DNA of 64,000 bases. It comes from Ligula intestinalis. Lineage: Eukaryota; Platyhelminthes; Cestoda; Diphyllobothriidea; Diphyllobothriidae. The position numbers and the translations under genes were made by a program. A model generated the notes under the pieces. It was given only the letters and a program-made list of their open reading frames with translations. It did not search any database and was not told where the DNA came from. The stretch is from contig JAYGXS010000004.1 in NCBI GenBank assembly GCA_036362985.1, positions 16,612,614-16,676,613 on the forward strand. Reading direction: 5' to 3'. Shown here in pieces: positions 44,374-56,069 of the stretch (position 1 is the first letter of the stretch; every line of letters starts with the position of its first letter).

Positions 44374-44680
44374 TCACGTTGTACTGACTATAAATCGAAA
44401 CAGTTTACCCTCATTATGCGCGAATACTACTATGCTGATGTCATGACTGAGTCTATCAAAGATTGCAGCGCTATGCGCTGCCGGTGCCTCCTCTCCTAAT
44501 TTATGAAGTAAGTTTTGAAAGGCACGTTCGAAACTCAAAGCCTCACACAGGTCTGCACCAAATTTATTAGGACAATTTTTCCCTCAGCTCTGCATTCGAG
44601 TTCACTTAAGATAGTTCGCTGATATTTTTTCGCCAAAAGCCCGGCGCAGTGTATCAGGGATATTGGAGGTGTTTGCCAAT
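44374..44680 (-). pseudogene. Possible decayed coding segment, unknown
   Basis: A minus-strand frame with two internal stops reads SNIPDTLRRAFGEKISANYL, later EALSFERAFQNLLHKLGEEA, then HSAAIFDRLSHDISIVVFAH. The composition is protein-like and locally GC-richer than the flanks. I cannot assign a family; a retroelement gag-like or host pseudogene origin are both possible. Confidence 0.2.
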
Positions 44681-44689
44681 GACTTATGG

Positions 44690-47640
44690 AGATCAGCACT
44701 CTTGAATGTATAATTATAAGCTGGCTGTATACATATTTACTGTTTTGACCATGTTTTATTTCCTATAATAAGCAAAGCAAAGCATTTCAGCGTCATTTGT
44801 GTTACATAAAGTTTAAACTTATGCAGAGGTCGTTCACCCCACATTCTCCAAGATTTTAAAGCATTGTGTTGAAAGAAAATTCAATAAATAGATAAAGACT
44901 ATCCAAGCAGGTGGCTGGACAAGTAAATCCGCATAGTAAATAAAACGACTGAAACTTATCCGTCAGCAGGTTGCACTCAAGCACCTTTCCTAGAGTAGCT
45001 TAAATTAAAATAGAAATCCAGCTTACATCTACTATTGTTAGTATGAATTACAAAAGGTTGCAAAAAGCAGGCATTATAGGCCTCAGGACCGAAAAGAAAA
45101 CCCCAAATTCTATGATATGAGAGCTTTACTGGTAGTAGTTTATTTTTGAATGAACATTTATCTCGAAATTACTGATCTTTTGTCGTTGCGACATATTATT
45201 TCTTTAATAACCATTTTAGATACTGTTTACAGTTTTTTATTGATACTTTTCTTTTATTTTCTCGCCTGCGTCCCCTCTTGATCACACCCTCATAATTTCC
45301 GAGGTTTTTTGTCTGGTGTGCAGTCTTATAGACTGCTACCCAAAACGTCACTGTGTTCTTTGCTTTGCCACCGACTAAAAAAAGGTGCAATTAACCAAAA
45401 AAAGAGGTTTTGGTTAGTCTCGCCCAGGAGGACGTCCGTGGCACTCAATGTGATGTAAAATAATATGGGGATCAGTGACCAAAACGTTAATTGTAATTGG
45501 CAGATTCTATCAACTTCATACCATTTGAGTGTCCAAAGATAACCTAGAGTTTTTGAAAACACTAGAATCCTTTGCATTTGAAAGTACCTTAGCAATTTAA
45601 GTAAATAAACTGCGATTTTCAGCCTAATTGGTCGAGTGGTAGTTCAGACAAGAAATGCGCAAAGCGCTATTCACCACATTTAAAATAAGAAAGCATTAGA
45701 TTTGCCTGCTGCGTTTGCTGGTATGTGTTGTAAAGATGGTAGTTTGAGTTATATTTGTAAATTCATTTGAATATGAGGCCTCTGTCTAGAATGAAAACCA
45801 GCGATAAATATGCTCTGGATCAATTGCAAATCTTTAAATTTACTTGACCTTTGTAAAGAGCTCTTTAAAATGATGTTCATTAAAAGCGGTACACGTAACG
45901 TACTTTCACAAGGCAAATAATGTACGCGTTTCTCGGCCTTGTCAACTCCCTAAAAGGTTGTTATACGTTCTTTGCTGTAGACCGTTGAACTCACGCTCCT
46001 CTGTATGCGGAAGTAGTTGTCGATACCATTTGCTCTCTCAAGCTTGCATTTTACGTTTGAAAATGTAAAACAAGAATGTCTATATAGATATTAAGATCTC
46101 ACAAAAGCTGTTAATCTGATGGCCATAATGTGCATTTCTTTACGCATTTCGAGATAATGGATCACAAAAAAATCTATTGTCATAGATATTAGTGATATAA
46201 TAATTGGAAACGGTTCATGTTTCAGTTACTTGTACAGTATTGGCAAAAAGAATGAAAGAGTTTTAGACCTAAACAAAGAATTGCATGTATGCGTTACGTC
46301 TAAATTCAGAGTTCAAACTTGCGCACATTTTTCAAATCTGAAATCCGTAAACGACAGAACAGAAAGTGCTCAGAAAAGGTAAAAATTTTTTTCCCGGCTG
46401 ATAGGACTGTCAGGCAGAAAATGCCAAGGTGTCTATCATTGATTGATGCCTACTGATTGAGCCATGCAGATAAAAAGGGAAAATTAGCTTCATTCACACT
46501 GAAAAGGTTTGGTAGCACCGTAATTTTAGTTCTCACAAAATTATTATCGGCCTTTTTCAGTTCTGGATTGATGGCAAATTTTAAAGTGGTCCAAAAGCTG
46601 CAGGCCGGCCGGCTTCTAGTTTTCAAGAAGTTGTAAATATAATGACAATTTATTCGTGCATTTAATGAGCTATTAAGAAGGTCATTACACTGCAATGATA
46701 TAATTGAACACCACTTTAACTGGAGATAACGTTTATGAAGTGGTTGAATGTTTGTAAAGGATAATGCAAATTATAAACTACTTATTCAATCCATTGATTC
46801 ACCAACTTATCGAAATTCGACAAGTCTCGAATATTTTGAGCAAAATAGCATGCTCTCATGAACAGTTTTTCTCACGATGATGATTTGAGTTGCCTACGTA
46901 GGCTCGTCTTATATAAGACCAAAACATGCACAATTATCCATCAAAACCTGTGACTCTTCAACAACGTGCTTCTGTAGAAAACAGTAACCATTTTTTATTC
47001 AACTGCATGTATAAATGTTGTTTCCATATACGTTTTCATATGAAAGTCAAATACCTACATATGTTTCCACACACTTAATGGAGAGTAAATAAACCGAGTA
47101 ATCTCAACGGCTTTTATTTCCCTTTTGATCTTTATTAAACGGCTGGTTCTGTTTGTAATGATAATGCCGTCAGATGTGGTAATGGAGACATACGGCAGCT
47201 AGTAGTTCCAGATGATTTTTAATTTATGTCAATTAACCTTATTGCTACAGATTTTTAGGCGCATATCGATGACAAATATAATTTTTAAGTTTTCTAGGAG
47301 ATCGTCCTCCATCAAGAGGGCTCAATCCTGCATTATTCTAAGTTCGCATTTTGTTCTTATTTCAGATAGTGAAGGCGTTAATAATATTTCAAAGCAACCG
47401 TACTATTCTGAGATATTTTTGAAGCAATAAAGGATATAATCCGACTATACAAATGCAAACTTATGAGAAAGGCTTTAAATAAACTAAGTTTAGTTTATTA
47501 TTAACTTAAGGACAAGGTCTTTACTGTGTTCTTAGTTTTGAAGAATACAAGTAATCACTGGCGTTCCCTTTAATGTTGACACTCATTAAATCTAAAGCAA
47601 TGAGGATGAGAGATCGCCCGATCGAGCGTCAACCAGGACA
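44690..47640. other. No convincing gene or repeat
   Basis: AT-rich; overlapping short frames at 45196-45595 (minus) look like chance. Confidence 0.45.
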
Positions 47641-47689
47641 TATTGTAACTGTACTTTTGGTCAAAATAACGGCATCCTTTTATGGCTAG

Positions 47690-47915
47690 CTAAGTTGAAA
47701 TTCGTCCATGTGTGCAGTCGCGGATACATATATCTTGGATGGTGGAAATACCTGCTTATTGTTGGGTCGATCAAAAATATTTTAAATAGAAAAAATTGAG
47801 ACGAAAGAGAAAATACGGTCATAGGGACAAGACTTTTATTCGCCTGACGTTTCGATATCCGTCGTGGATTGTTCATCAAAGACAACAGCAGATAACAATG
47901 GCAACACACAGCAGA
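47690..47915 (-). repeat. PLE family-B terminal-repeat fragment
   Basis: The minus strand carries ATCGAAACGTCAGGCGAATA, then GTCCCTATGACCG, then a region with ATTTCCACCATCCAAGATAT. Upstream GCAGATAACAATGGCAACA matches GCAGAAAGCAGTAGCAACA at the 61.3-kb copy, so these two form one subfamily. Confidence 0.6.
47846..47879 (-). ncRNA. Hammerhead-like core, family B
   Basis: TTGATGA (first core base changed from C), a weak helix II, an exact GAAAC, GTC. Helix I can form four pairs, GTCT with AGGC. Helix III is only the ACGT palindrome. Confidence 0.5.
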
Positions 47916-47919
47916 AACG

Positions 47920-49570
47920 AAAAGTACATAATGATAAGTTTAAAATTAATGGAACTTCACACGATTGGTTTTGCTGTTGTTTCGTTTTTAGCATTTATCG
48001 CTCTACTTTGTGTGCATGATATCCTCCTGCTGCATTGTAAACATAGGGAGAGGATATCTGAGTACCCACTGAAGTTTCTAGAGGCCGCAATGCTTTTGTT
48101 ACAATCGTGTGAGCTGCGGGCAACATTATCCGAGATGTGTTATTCTCGAGTCTAGGAACGATAGCATTGACCTCCCACCTCCATACTCCTTGCTGACACA
48201 CAACAAGTAGCTGCGCATGCGCAGCATGTTGGCGAACACTATTTTTAGCGCCAATTTTAGTGAACCAATTGCTCGAGCAATCAACCCACCAAAAGCCAAC
48301 ACGGGTGATATATTTGCAGTGATGAACGGCACGAAGGCTCCCACCATCTTTGATAAGAATGCAGCCTTATAGCTACTGCATTCAATTCCTTGTGCAAGAA
48401 TTGCTCGAACCAAGTGGTTGAGCGTGGATGTAAAACGTCAGTCAGATGAAAGTTCTGTTTCAGCGTCGACTTTTTCCGAGCGGTTACTTCGCCTGACCAA
48501 CCCTACAGTGTTTATTAAACTTCCGCTTGCTAATTAGCTGCCAATGGGACCTGTCTTAGTGACAGGCTTCATACCAACCAAATTGCTATGCATTCAGCCT
48601 TTTTTCGTTGCATTCCCAGTAGCTTCAGTCTCAGCAGTACCTGGTTAGATTTCTTAATTACTTTCTACGATATTTAGTTGTCTTATAATTTGACAGGTCT
48701 TTTTGATTCCGACAGCAAACATTTCTGCACGCTATCCATGTGAGATTATTATGCAATCTGTTTTTGATACAGAAAGCGGATGGAAAGGGCAGTTTAGGAC
48801 TAAAAATAACCACAGGTTACACCCGTCACACGTACGGCTGGGCCTCCTCGAAGTGATAATTACTGCCGACTGCGGGGTCTTTGTCCAACTTGTGCGTTGT
48901 TTAAATTTATCAATTTTCGATTTTCGTTTGAACTCAAAATGCAACACTTTCCGGTCTGACCACGATCGCAGCCCAACCAACTTAGATCCCGGTCTTCGCG
49001 AATCCATCCTTTGGCACCACGAACAATCCTAAATGGTGTAATGAAGCAAGAAACCTTGACATGTGCCTAACTTTTCAACGTCTGGCGTACGTTTGCTTTG
49101 GCAACTAAGTTAACCCAAAGTTTATGGTCGACCCCGTTAATCTGTGATCAAGATTTTGTGTCTGGCTGAGTTGCATGACAGTTTGTATAATCTGGGCATT
49201 TCCCAACGTTTAGGAAACCTAATGGACGTGAAAACACAGAATTTTTTTTGTCTGATTTGATAGCAGCTTTGCTGATGCCGAACAATCTGAATACCAAAGC
49301 GATGCCACAAGGAACGAAAAATGCGTGTTTTGACCTCATGGTTTTTTTATCGTTTCATTAGTCAACTGTGTCAAAATGAAAAATAGAGGAAGAGTAACGC
49401 TAAGAGGCATTGGGCTTTCTTAGGTGTTTACCGTCGAAATCTTGCGTTTTTGACGTTTTTACTAAACTTTAAGTTATGCATCGGTGGTGGAAATTATACG
49501 AATTTCGCTATTTATTGTTTACATTTACTACACACCTATTTAGGATTGCCGAACCTCATGCTTATCTTAG
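47920..49570. other. No convincing gene
   Basis: A GC-richer patch at 48050-48420 has overlapping frames on both strands (up to 119 codons) and holds a TGCGCATGCGCA palindrome near 48212. No family is recognised; it may be another old repeat. The 109-codon frame at 48703-49032 is mirrored by an equally long one on the other strand and is not called. Confidence 0.35.
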
Positions 49571-49767
49571 AGTTCAGTATGTCATGGGAACGTCCTTAAA
49601 CCAACACCATAAAACTACTGAAAGGTATTTATTTATGAATTGAATTATTTGCGTAGTATCTCCCAGGCTTTGTTTTTCAGTAAACTGCTGATTAACACTA
49701 GCGAATGAGTTGCACGATGCATTCAGAAGTAAAAAATAGATCATTGAAATAAGGAGTTTATGGGCCT

Positions 49768-49801
49768 GATGTTTCAGATTCTTGTTGAAAACCATCATCA
49801 G
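49768..49801 (-). ncRNA. Hammerhead-like ribozyme, family B, intact core strings
   Basis: An exact CTGATGA (49801 to 49795), then TGGTTTTCAACAAGAATCT, an exact GAAAC, then ATC in place of GTC. Helix II is imperfect (GATTC/GGTTTTC-type). Helix I is poor. Confidence 0.5.
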
Positions 49802-49826
49802 TGACGCTCACGGAAAATGTGTGCAG

Positions 49827-49834
49827 TATTTATA
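49827..49834 (-). promoter_or_regulatory. TATA-like box upstream of hammerhead core
   Basis: TATAAATA on the minus strand, 26 bp upstream of CTGATGA, so a transcript starting about 25-30 bp downstream would begin close to the ribozyme. The same octamer is found at 128-135. Confidence 0.35.
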
Positions 49835-49939
49835 GACCTTAGTGGCCATGCAACCGCGTGCGCGCTATAATAAGCAACTCTAATGACCACCGCTCCTAGG
49901 CAAAATTTATGCTATCATGGTTTGACACTTCGTGCTTGG

Positions 49940-50230
49940 GTACACTGGAACCTCGGTCCACTAGTTTAATCCGTTCCAGCACTGAGTTCGTCCTCTGAAA
50001 CGATTAACTTAAGAAGCGTAACCAGAAAGGCTACATCAGTTCACTGACGATCGCGGACCCTCACCCTGAGAGCAAGACACAATGGCGGCCGCAGGCATAC
50101 ACAAACGTACTTACAGCTTGTTAACTGAGCGGAAGCTTGTCAATCAAACCAAATGTTTTACGAGAAGCTCGCCTAATTCCGTAAATGCTCGTAGATGAGA
50201 CTGCTCGTCATCCAAAGCTCTATTTTCATT
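49940..50230 (+). repeat. MITE-like repeat, copy 2
   Basis: Homologous to 11602-11900 in the same orientation. The left end TACACTGGAACCTCGG looks like a transposon terminus, and the right end was not resolved. Confidence 0.5.
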
Positions 50231-50239
50231 ATTTTCGGT

Positions 50240-52100
50240 AATTTCATCGTCCGTGTTGGGTGTTGGCGTGTTTGCTTAACCGTTTACATTCGCAGGGATG
50301 GTTCTTGACCCGAAAATATCAACATTATTTTGGGGTCAGTTCAGGTGCTTTTTATTCTTTACAGACAACTTGGCTTCTTATATATTGTCTAAAGACTTTT
50401 CCTCTTAGCTTTCAATTGGACAATTTTCTGCTTGTTTGATTGCCTGCAGATATTGTTCCGCTCTCTGGGCAATTAAATTTGCTGATAGACAAGTAGAGCA
50501 TTCTGAAGTTTATCGAATCAAATTATGTAGTTAGACGTACAAAAATTATGCAAATCTTGCATTTGCCTCCAGCCATGTGTTGGAGAACGGTTTGCCAAGT
50601 GATGCTGGGAGTTTGCAAAGTCAGGGCGAGTAACAGAGTTAAGCACCTACTCTTTGAATATCCTGTCCAAACTGTTACATTTGGGACTGTCAACCCCTAC
50701 ATATGATTTACCTTTTCGTATTTTCTATTGCCTTGCCTCGTATTTACCACGACACCGTTGACATGCTTTTGTAATCAGTATACATGCAATTTTCATTCTT
50801 CCCACACAACATGTGAAAAATAGTGACATTTTATCAGCAGCGGCTGCAAGAAAGCTATGCTGTGTTGACGAATAAGCTGTGCTTACCCGGAAATGGACAA
50901 CTTCTAATGAAACACGCTTCCAACCAGCGAAAAGATACGCTAATACGTTCTAGAGTATGCCAGGGCATGCCAGTCAGGTGCACCGAATATACCCTGCGTA
51001 GATAGTTTCCACAGTGGCAGCGCATGCATGAGCTATAAGGTCAAGCATGCATTTCTTTGATAGTCTGGCACTGAATTGCACAGTTCTGATACTTCCGGTT
51101 CACCCATGTTGCGTCTAGTTATTGGTATTCCGTCTATTACAGTATGTGGTATAATTCATGAAGTGCTAGGATTTTTACAGATAACGCAGTGTTCCTCAAA
51201 GGCAGTGTAAGCTGCGGCCACCAAATCCTAACAGCAATAAAGTAATGGTCGTTCTTCACAGTGAACTACATTGCAATTTATGAAGGATTATAGAGTTTAT
51301 AGAAATACAAACTTCTTTTAGCACAGTAGAAAATTCCAAAACGTGGAAATCGGGCGTACTAGGTAAACTTAAGCTTTAAATGTAGAGGAAGCCCGTTCAT
51401 ACAAAACCACCAAGTACATAAAGCAGCAAAAGTAAAATAACGTTGGTAAATAATAATTTTATAAAACTTTCCGATACATATGCTTTCATATTACCTGCCC
51501 AAATTTCGAATATTTTTACCAGCACGTTTTCACGTAAATTGCCCGTTGTTTATTCCGGTAATATTTTGTTTGAGTTACGCTGGACTAAGGCAACCACACG
51601 TTCGCTTGAATATGGCAATTGTGAGGTCACAGGACTAAGATATTTTGTAAGGTAAGATGCTGGCCTGCCGGTAAGTGACTTGTAAATATAAATGAAATTG
51701 GCAGGTGCAATCTTTAATATACCATTTTTCGTACACTAAGAGAAATGTCCTTCCTCCACAGTTCTTGATAATTATTTTGAGATTTCGATTACGAAGAAGC
51801 TCACAGCTTTCTTGAATTTGTCATTAACGCTTTACGCTGTTACTGGCTTCAGTCGATTGACCATAAGTAAAGATTATGTTCTAGGTGCTTACCGAAACCT
51901 CCAAAATAAGATATTACTTAAAAGCGTTTAACGTAATAACTTGACCTTCTTTTATATGCAGCTCTCTGTTTGAGCAATGGTTTCATAATCACCCAAACGT
52001 GTCAACTCGTTGCCGAGGTAAATAAACGTCCACAATAAAGTCGCGAATTAAAATGCCTAAGATTAATTAACTCATTTGGCAGGAGTTTCCTTGGTAGTGG
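50240..52100. other. Mostly empty; weak exon candidate near 51518-51650
   Basis: At 51518-51650 (+) a segment open for 44 codons ends at a donor TTGTAAG|GTAAGA and follows a moderate acceptor ending TTTTTACCAG. The peptide includes RKLPVVYSGNILFELRWTKA. The support is too thin to call it separately. The rest is AT-rich without features. Confidence 0.25.
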
Positions 52101-52164
52101 CAAAACAAAACTCCACATTTCCAGGTTTTTCGACAGCGAATCGAGCTCGATTTGAGCACGATTT

Positions 52165-52300
52165 GGGTTAGAGTAAAGGTTAGGTGTCAGGATTAGGGTT
52201 ATGGTTAGGGTTAGAGGTTAGGGTAAGGGTTAGGGTAAGGGTTACGGTAAGGGTTAGGGGTTAGGGTAACTTTTAAGATTAGGGTAAGGTCAAGGGTGGT
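52165..52300 (+). repeat. Interstitial telomere-like repeats
   Basis: Degenerate TTAGGG/GTAAGGG hexamers, for example GGGTTAGGGTAAGGGTTA. TTAGGG is the usual metazoan telomere unit. The register breaks often, so this is a decayed or satellite-type array rather than a chromosome end. Confidence 0.8.
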
Positions 52301-52381
52301 CACGACACGGAAGAATCGGGGCCATCATCCAGTGACCCCTCAACTAAATTATCCAGGCGGCAGACTACAGCGAGACGGAAG

Positions 52382-52620
52382 GAAGCCAAACAAACACTGA
52401 CACTCTGGCTACAGCCAGCCCCAACGCAAAAACAGACAGCGGGAGACGGTTACCAGGCCGCAGGCACGGCCGTCGGTTACCAGAGGACAGGCGATGGCAA
52501 GACAGGGGGAAGCCAAACAAACACTGACGCCCTAGTGACAGACAGTGACAACGCAGAGCGATGCGCGATGGGCGGTTACCAGGCTGCTGGTGCGGTGAGC
52601 TATTACCACCCAGAGACGCA
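52382..52620 (+). repeat. 127-bp tandem repeat, about two units
   Basis: GAAGCCAAACAAACACTGAC begins at 52382 and again at 52509. GGTTACCAGGC begins at 52448 and 52574. Both units are GC-rich against the surroundings. A 132-codon frame (52535-52933) crosses the array and is taken as an artefact. Confidence 0.75.
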
Positions 52621-52939
52621 ACCTATGCAGGGTGGCTCGAACTATATTGGAAGACTACGCCTGCGACGAAAGAAGTGGCATATATCGAGAGCCAGGAGCC
52701 AGAGAATTCATTCTCTGAAGATGAATAATCGAGAAAACTATTCAAAACGTCAGACCATACATACATCTCTCCCGGGGAACGCCCTTTCTCCTTCTGACTA
52801 CAAGAAGTCTTCAAAAAATCCATTATTTCTAGGTTTTGGGCAAAGGAATGTTTTCGGAATAAAACTTCACATTTCCAAATTTGTCGACATTGATTCGTGC
52901 TCGGTTTGTATTTTTGCGCCTTTTTTCGATTAACGCGCC

Positions 52940-55900
52940 CAACGCCGTCGGCCTATAGCCACCGTATTAAATTATTTTGACTAGACTTACGACTTTATTT
53001 TTCTTTGTTTCAAAAAAAAAATTTAAAAAATACCTACTCATGCTTACCGTGCGAAAACAACCTACGGCTTGTTGTATCCAAGACCACAACCAAGAAAACT
53101 TCTGCCAAACATTTTCCTTAGCAAGTTATCTCTTGCGCTTTTGTTATATGTGTCATCATCGAATTTCTGCGTACTTTATTTCTTAGGATTAAATCAAGAC
53201 CTAGTGAGAAATTTTGGCCAGTTTTTGGACTTTCCTGAAAATAAAGGATGCATCTTCCGTCAAAAATGAAATTAATTACTTTTCTATGTATAAACGAGCA
53301 GTTTTCAGTATATATGTCTACTTCTAGGTTCACTTCTTAGATATGAAAATCAAAACATAGTGGCAGAAATTTTTACGATAATTTCGTGAAAAGTTCGAAC
53401 CTTCTGCACGTTCCGTTTCAATTTTTTTCTATTCATTAATTTTACTCCATAGATAAATAGTTTTCAGGCATATTTCACTAACGGTTTGACAGATAAATTT
53501 GACGGAATATATTAAGTTATTGTATATATGCTTGTTTACGCTTTTTATTATCGATGCGATATGGAAAATAACGGCTTGATATGTTTATAACTTCACTTTT
53601 TGTCACAAAACTGAGCAGATTTGTGAAATATAATTTTGTCAACGCATCTCTTTTTTCCAAACAATAAGGTATTATCTAATAAGTGCGATAACCTTAGTTT
53701 CCTGAACGGAAAACACAAATTTTCGTTCTTACGCAGATAATAAAAGGTTCTTCTTTCTATTAATGTTCTTTCAAAGTACAACATGCACAAAGAAGAAGTT
53801 TGTTTTCGCATCGTCTAATAGCGTAGTAAGTTCTCTGGATATTAGCAAATTTTACGTTTCGTTCCTTTGATCTGAATTCTTTTCTATTAAACGTCAGTTA
53901 GTACCCCAGGTCAACCCAGTGAACAAAATATGCAACCTGAAATTAAAGCACCCACTCAAATTCTAATCATAACATTCCATCCGATAAACAATGTACTGTA
54001 GATAGTCCACTTTTACATTGCGACCTTTATAAGTTCCTGAAAACGTAAGCTCTAGCGCGGAATAGAGCAATTTTTTGGACTGCGGCCCAAATATGCATAT
54101 CAGCCTGAGTTTGTAGACCCTCGAATATACCGACATACTCCAAGTAAACAATTAATTTCTCAAGAAATGCATAAGCTTCAGGTTTGAATCTTCTGGATAA
54201 ATTGCGCAAACTATGGCTCTGTGATAAAAATCACTCTTATTTGCAAGGTCGTGGTGCTTGGTTATTACGCTTTTGGCGCGTATATATCATTGTGGTGACC
54301 AAAGTCCCGACCACACAAAACATTTCACCGATGCTAAAAACACCTTATGGAGTACGCTCCTAACAAACAGGCAAAGTTTTCGTTTAGTAAGCAAAGCTTG
54401 GCGCAAGTGCACTTTCCAAAATACAGAGACTTTACAATTTACTGTCTAAAACCAGCGAAACTCTGTCTACACTAAACATCTTAAAAGTTAGTCATACTGC
54501 TCAGAAAATGCGGTTCCAACTCGTCTGCATCCTGCAACAGAAAAGCTTTTTTTTAAATAACACTGGGAGTTATTTTTCTGCTGAAGGATAAACTATTGCT
54601 TCGCAGCCTAACCAATTCATCTAGATAAATTGATACGTAACAGAAAAACCAAAGTTTATAGCTTTCATAATGTAAGTGAATCAAGATGCAAAAGCAACTT
54701 TTTGTTACCGTTAGCCTTTAACTTATGATTTGATCAATCTATAAATATCATTTTTAGAAAAAAATATTTTATTACTACGATAAAATGTTCAAAAGCAAGG
54801 GAAAACTACTCCACCGTATCCGTTACCACCACTAAATTTCTGATTATTTATTAATTCTGTTATGCCTATAAAAATAAGCGTTTAAATTTTATTCCAATCA
54901 ACTCATGATATACTTCTGTGTTTTGTGAAGTTTTTCCTGTATATGTCTCGCATATACGTCATGCTGGACAGCTTGTAATTATGCAAATACTGCCTTGGCC
55001 TCCAGACGTCAACCGGATGGTAGTTAATGATATAGCGAGCAACATAATTGGATACCTAACACACTCAGTATTTTGTCTAACCTGTTAACTCCTCGACGGT
55101 TTAGCATTACGCGATGGGTCCATTTCGTTCCAATTGTGGTGTCCTGCAGGACAGCGGATATGTAGTTTGTCCAACTTTTCTGTCAACATTTTACAAATGG
55201 CTTTCAGTAGAGTGAAATTTTCATCACACCTCAAGCTTGCAAAATGATGAGCACTTTTATCAAATAAACTGGGTCATGCTGATGAAAGAGCAGCATGCCC
55301 TGGAAATGAAAGCTTAAAGATGGGAGACATTTACCTTGTGCTTAGGCACACGTACTTATTCAGTAATATAAAAAGTGCATAAAAGTCGGAATAAAATCTT
55401 TAAGCACTCTAAACAAGTGTTGCTTATTATTAAAATACTGATGGTCGTTAGAAGTCACTGTTACTTTTACGGTCACAGTGCTTGATTATTCGTCGTTTTT
55501 TTAAAAGTGCGAAACGGTAGCATAGATAAAGGGCATCTAAGCCACGTTCCACCGGCAGTATCGTTGTAAAATTCTCCTGATAAAGAGCCAATTTTGAGCG
55601 TATCTACCTAAAACTGCATTCCAACAGTTTCTCAGGAGGTAAATTTTTATATGTCGCACAATGGTGTCCATATCAACCATTTGCTTACATTAGGTGGTTA
55701 CAACTTAAGTAAAGCATTTATGGTAGCTCAGGTTGCCAAAATGGCAATTTTTTAGAAAATAAATATTTAGAATTAACTTTTTTGTGCGGATCATGAAGTA
55801 TTTCACCCTAGGGCTGTCTTATCTGGGAAGTAGGCGTTCTTACACTATAAACCTTATGTCGTTGCATTGATGACCTTCTGGGTATCGTGAAAATCATTCT

Positions 55901-55940
55901 TAGTATGAAGAAAACGAGAATGTCTAATGAACTTTGTATT
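52940..55940. other. No convincing gene or repeat
   Basis: Very AT-rich with short frames only. Confidence 0.5.
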
Positions 55941-55949
55941 TAAGAAAAT

Positions 55950-56065
55950 AGGTAGACGAATATAATTTTTTTGATTAACTCTCGTGATACCTATGCATTT
56001 TTATCAAAATTAATTCAATGAACTATGCGGGTTGTTAGATAAAATATTACGGCTGGAATTAAACT
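55950..56065 (+). repeat. PLE family-A terminal-repeat fragment, solo
   Basis: GATTAACTCTCGTGATACC, then ATGCATTTTTATC, then AACTATGCGGGTTGTTAGA aligns with 11060-11142. The hammerhead-like string is lost. Confidence 0.5.
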
Positions 56066-56069
56066 AATG

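Larger units (their letters stand above)
49575..49930 (-). repeat. PLE family-B terminal repeat, solo copy
   Basis: On the minus strand a TATA-like box is followed by the hammerhead-like core and then CATCAGGCCCATAAACTCC and a tail. The upstream part matches 40-215. No PLE coding sequence lies next to it. Confidence 0.6.
52107..52907. repeat. Composite block bracketed by 47-bp direct repeats
   Basis: Copies at 52107-52153 and 52861-52907 share AAAACT.CACATTTCCA, then a GTTTTTCGACA/ATTTGTCGACA block, then GCTCGATTT/GCTCGGTTT. Between them lie the telomere-like array and the 127-bp tandem repeat. This could be one mobile unit or satellite inserted or expanded as a whole. Confidence 0.5.

Noticed and set aside
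45620..45680. tRNA-like A box (TGGTCGAGTGGTAG)
   Set aside because: No B box or cloverleaf partner follows.
47796..48155. 119-codon plus-strand open frame
   Set aside because: Its first part is the antisense of a family-B PLE terminal repeat.
48703..49032. 109-codon frame with an equally long antisense frame
   Set aside because: Neither strand shows a family or splice sites, so no choice is possible.
52535..52933. 132-codon plus-strand open frame
   Set aside because: It runs through the 127-bp tandem repeat and its flank, so it is explained by repeat composition.
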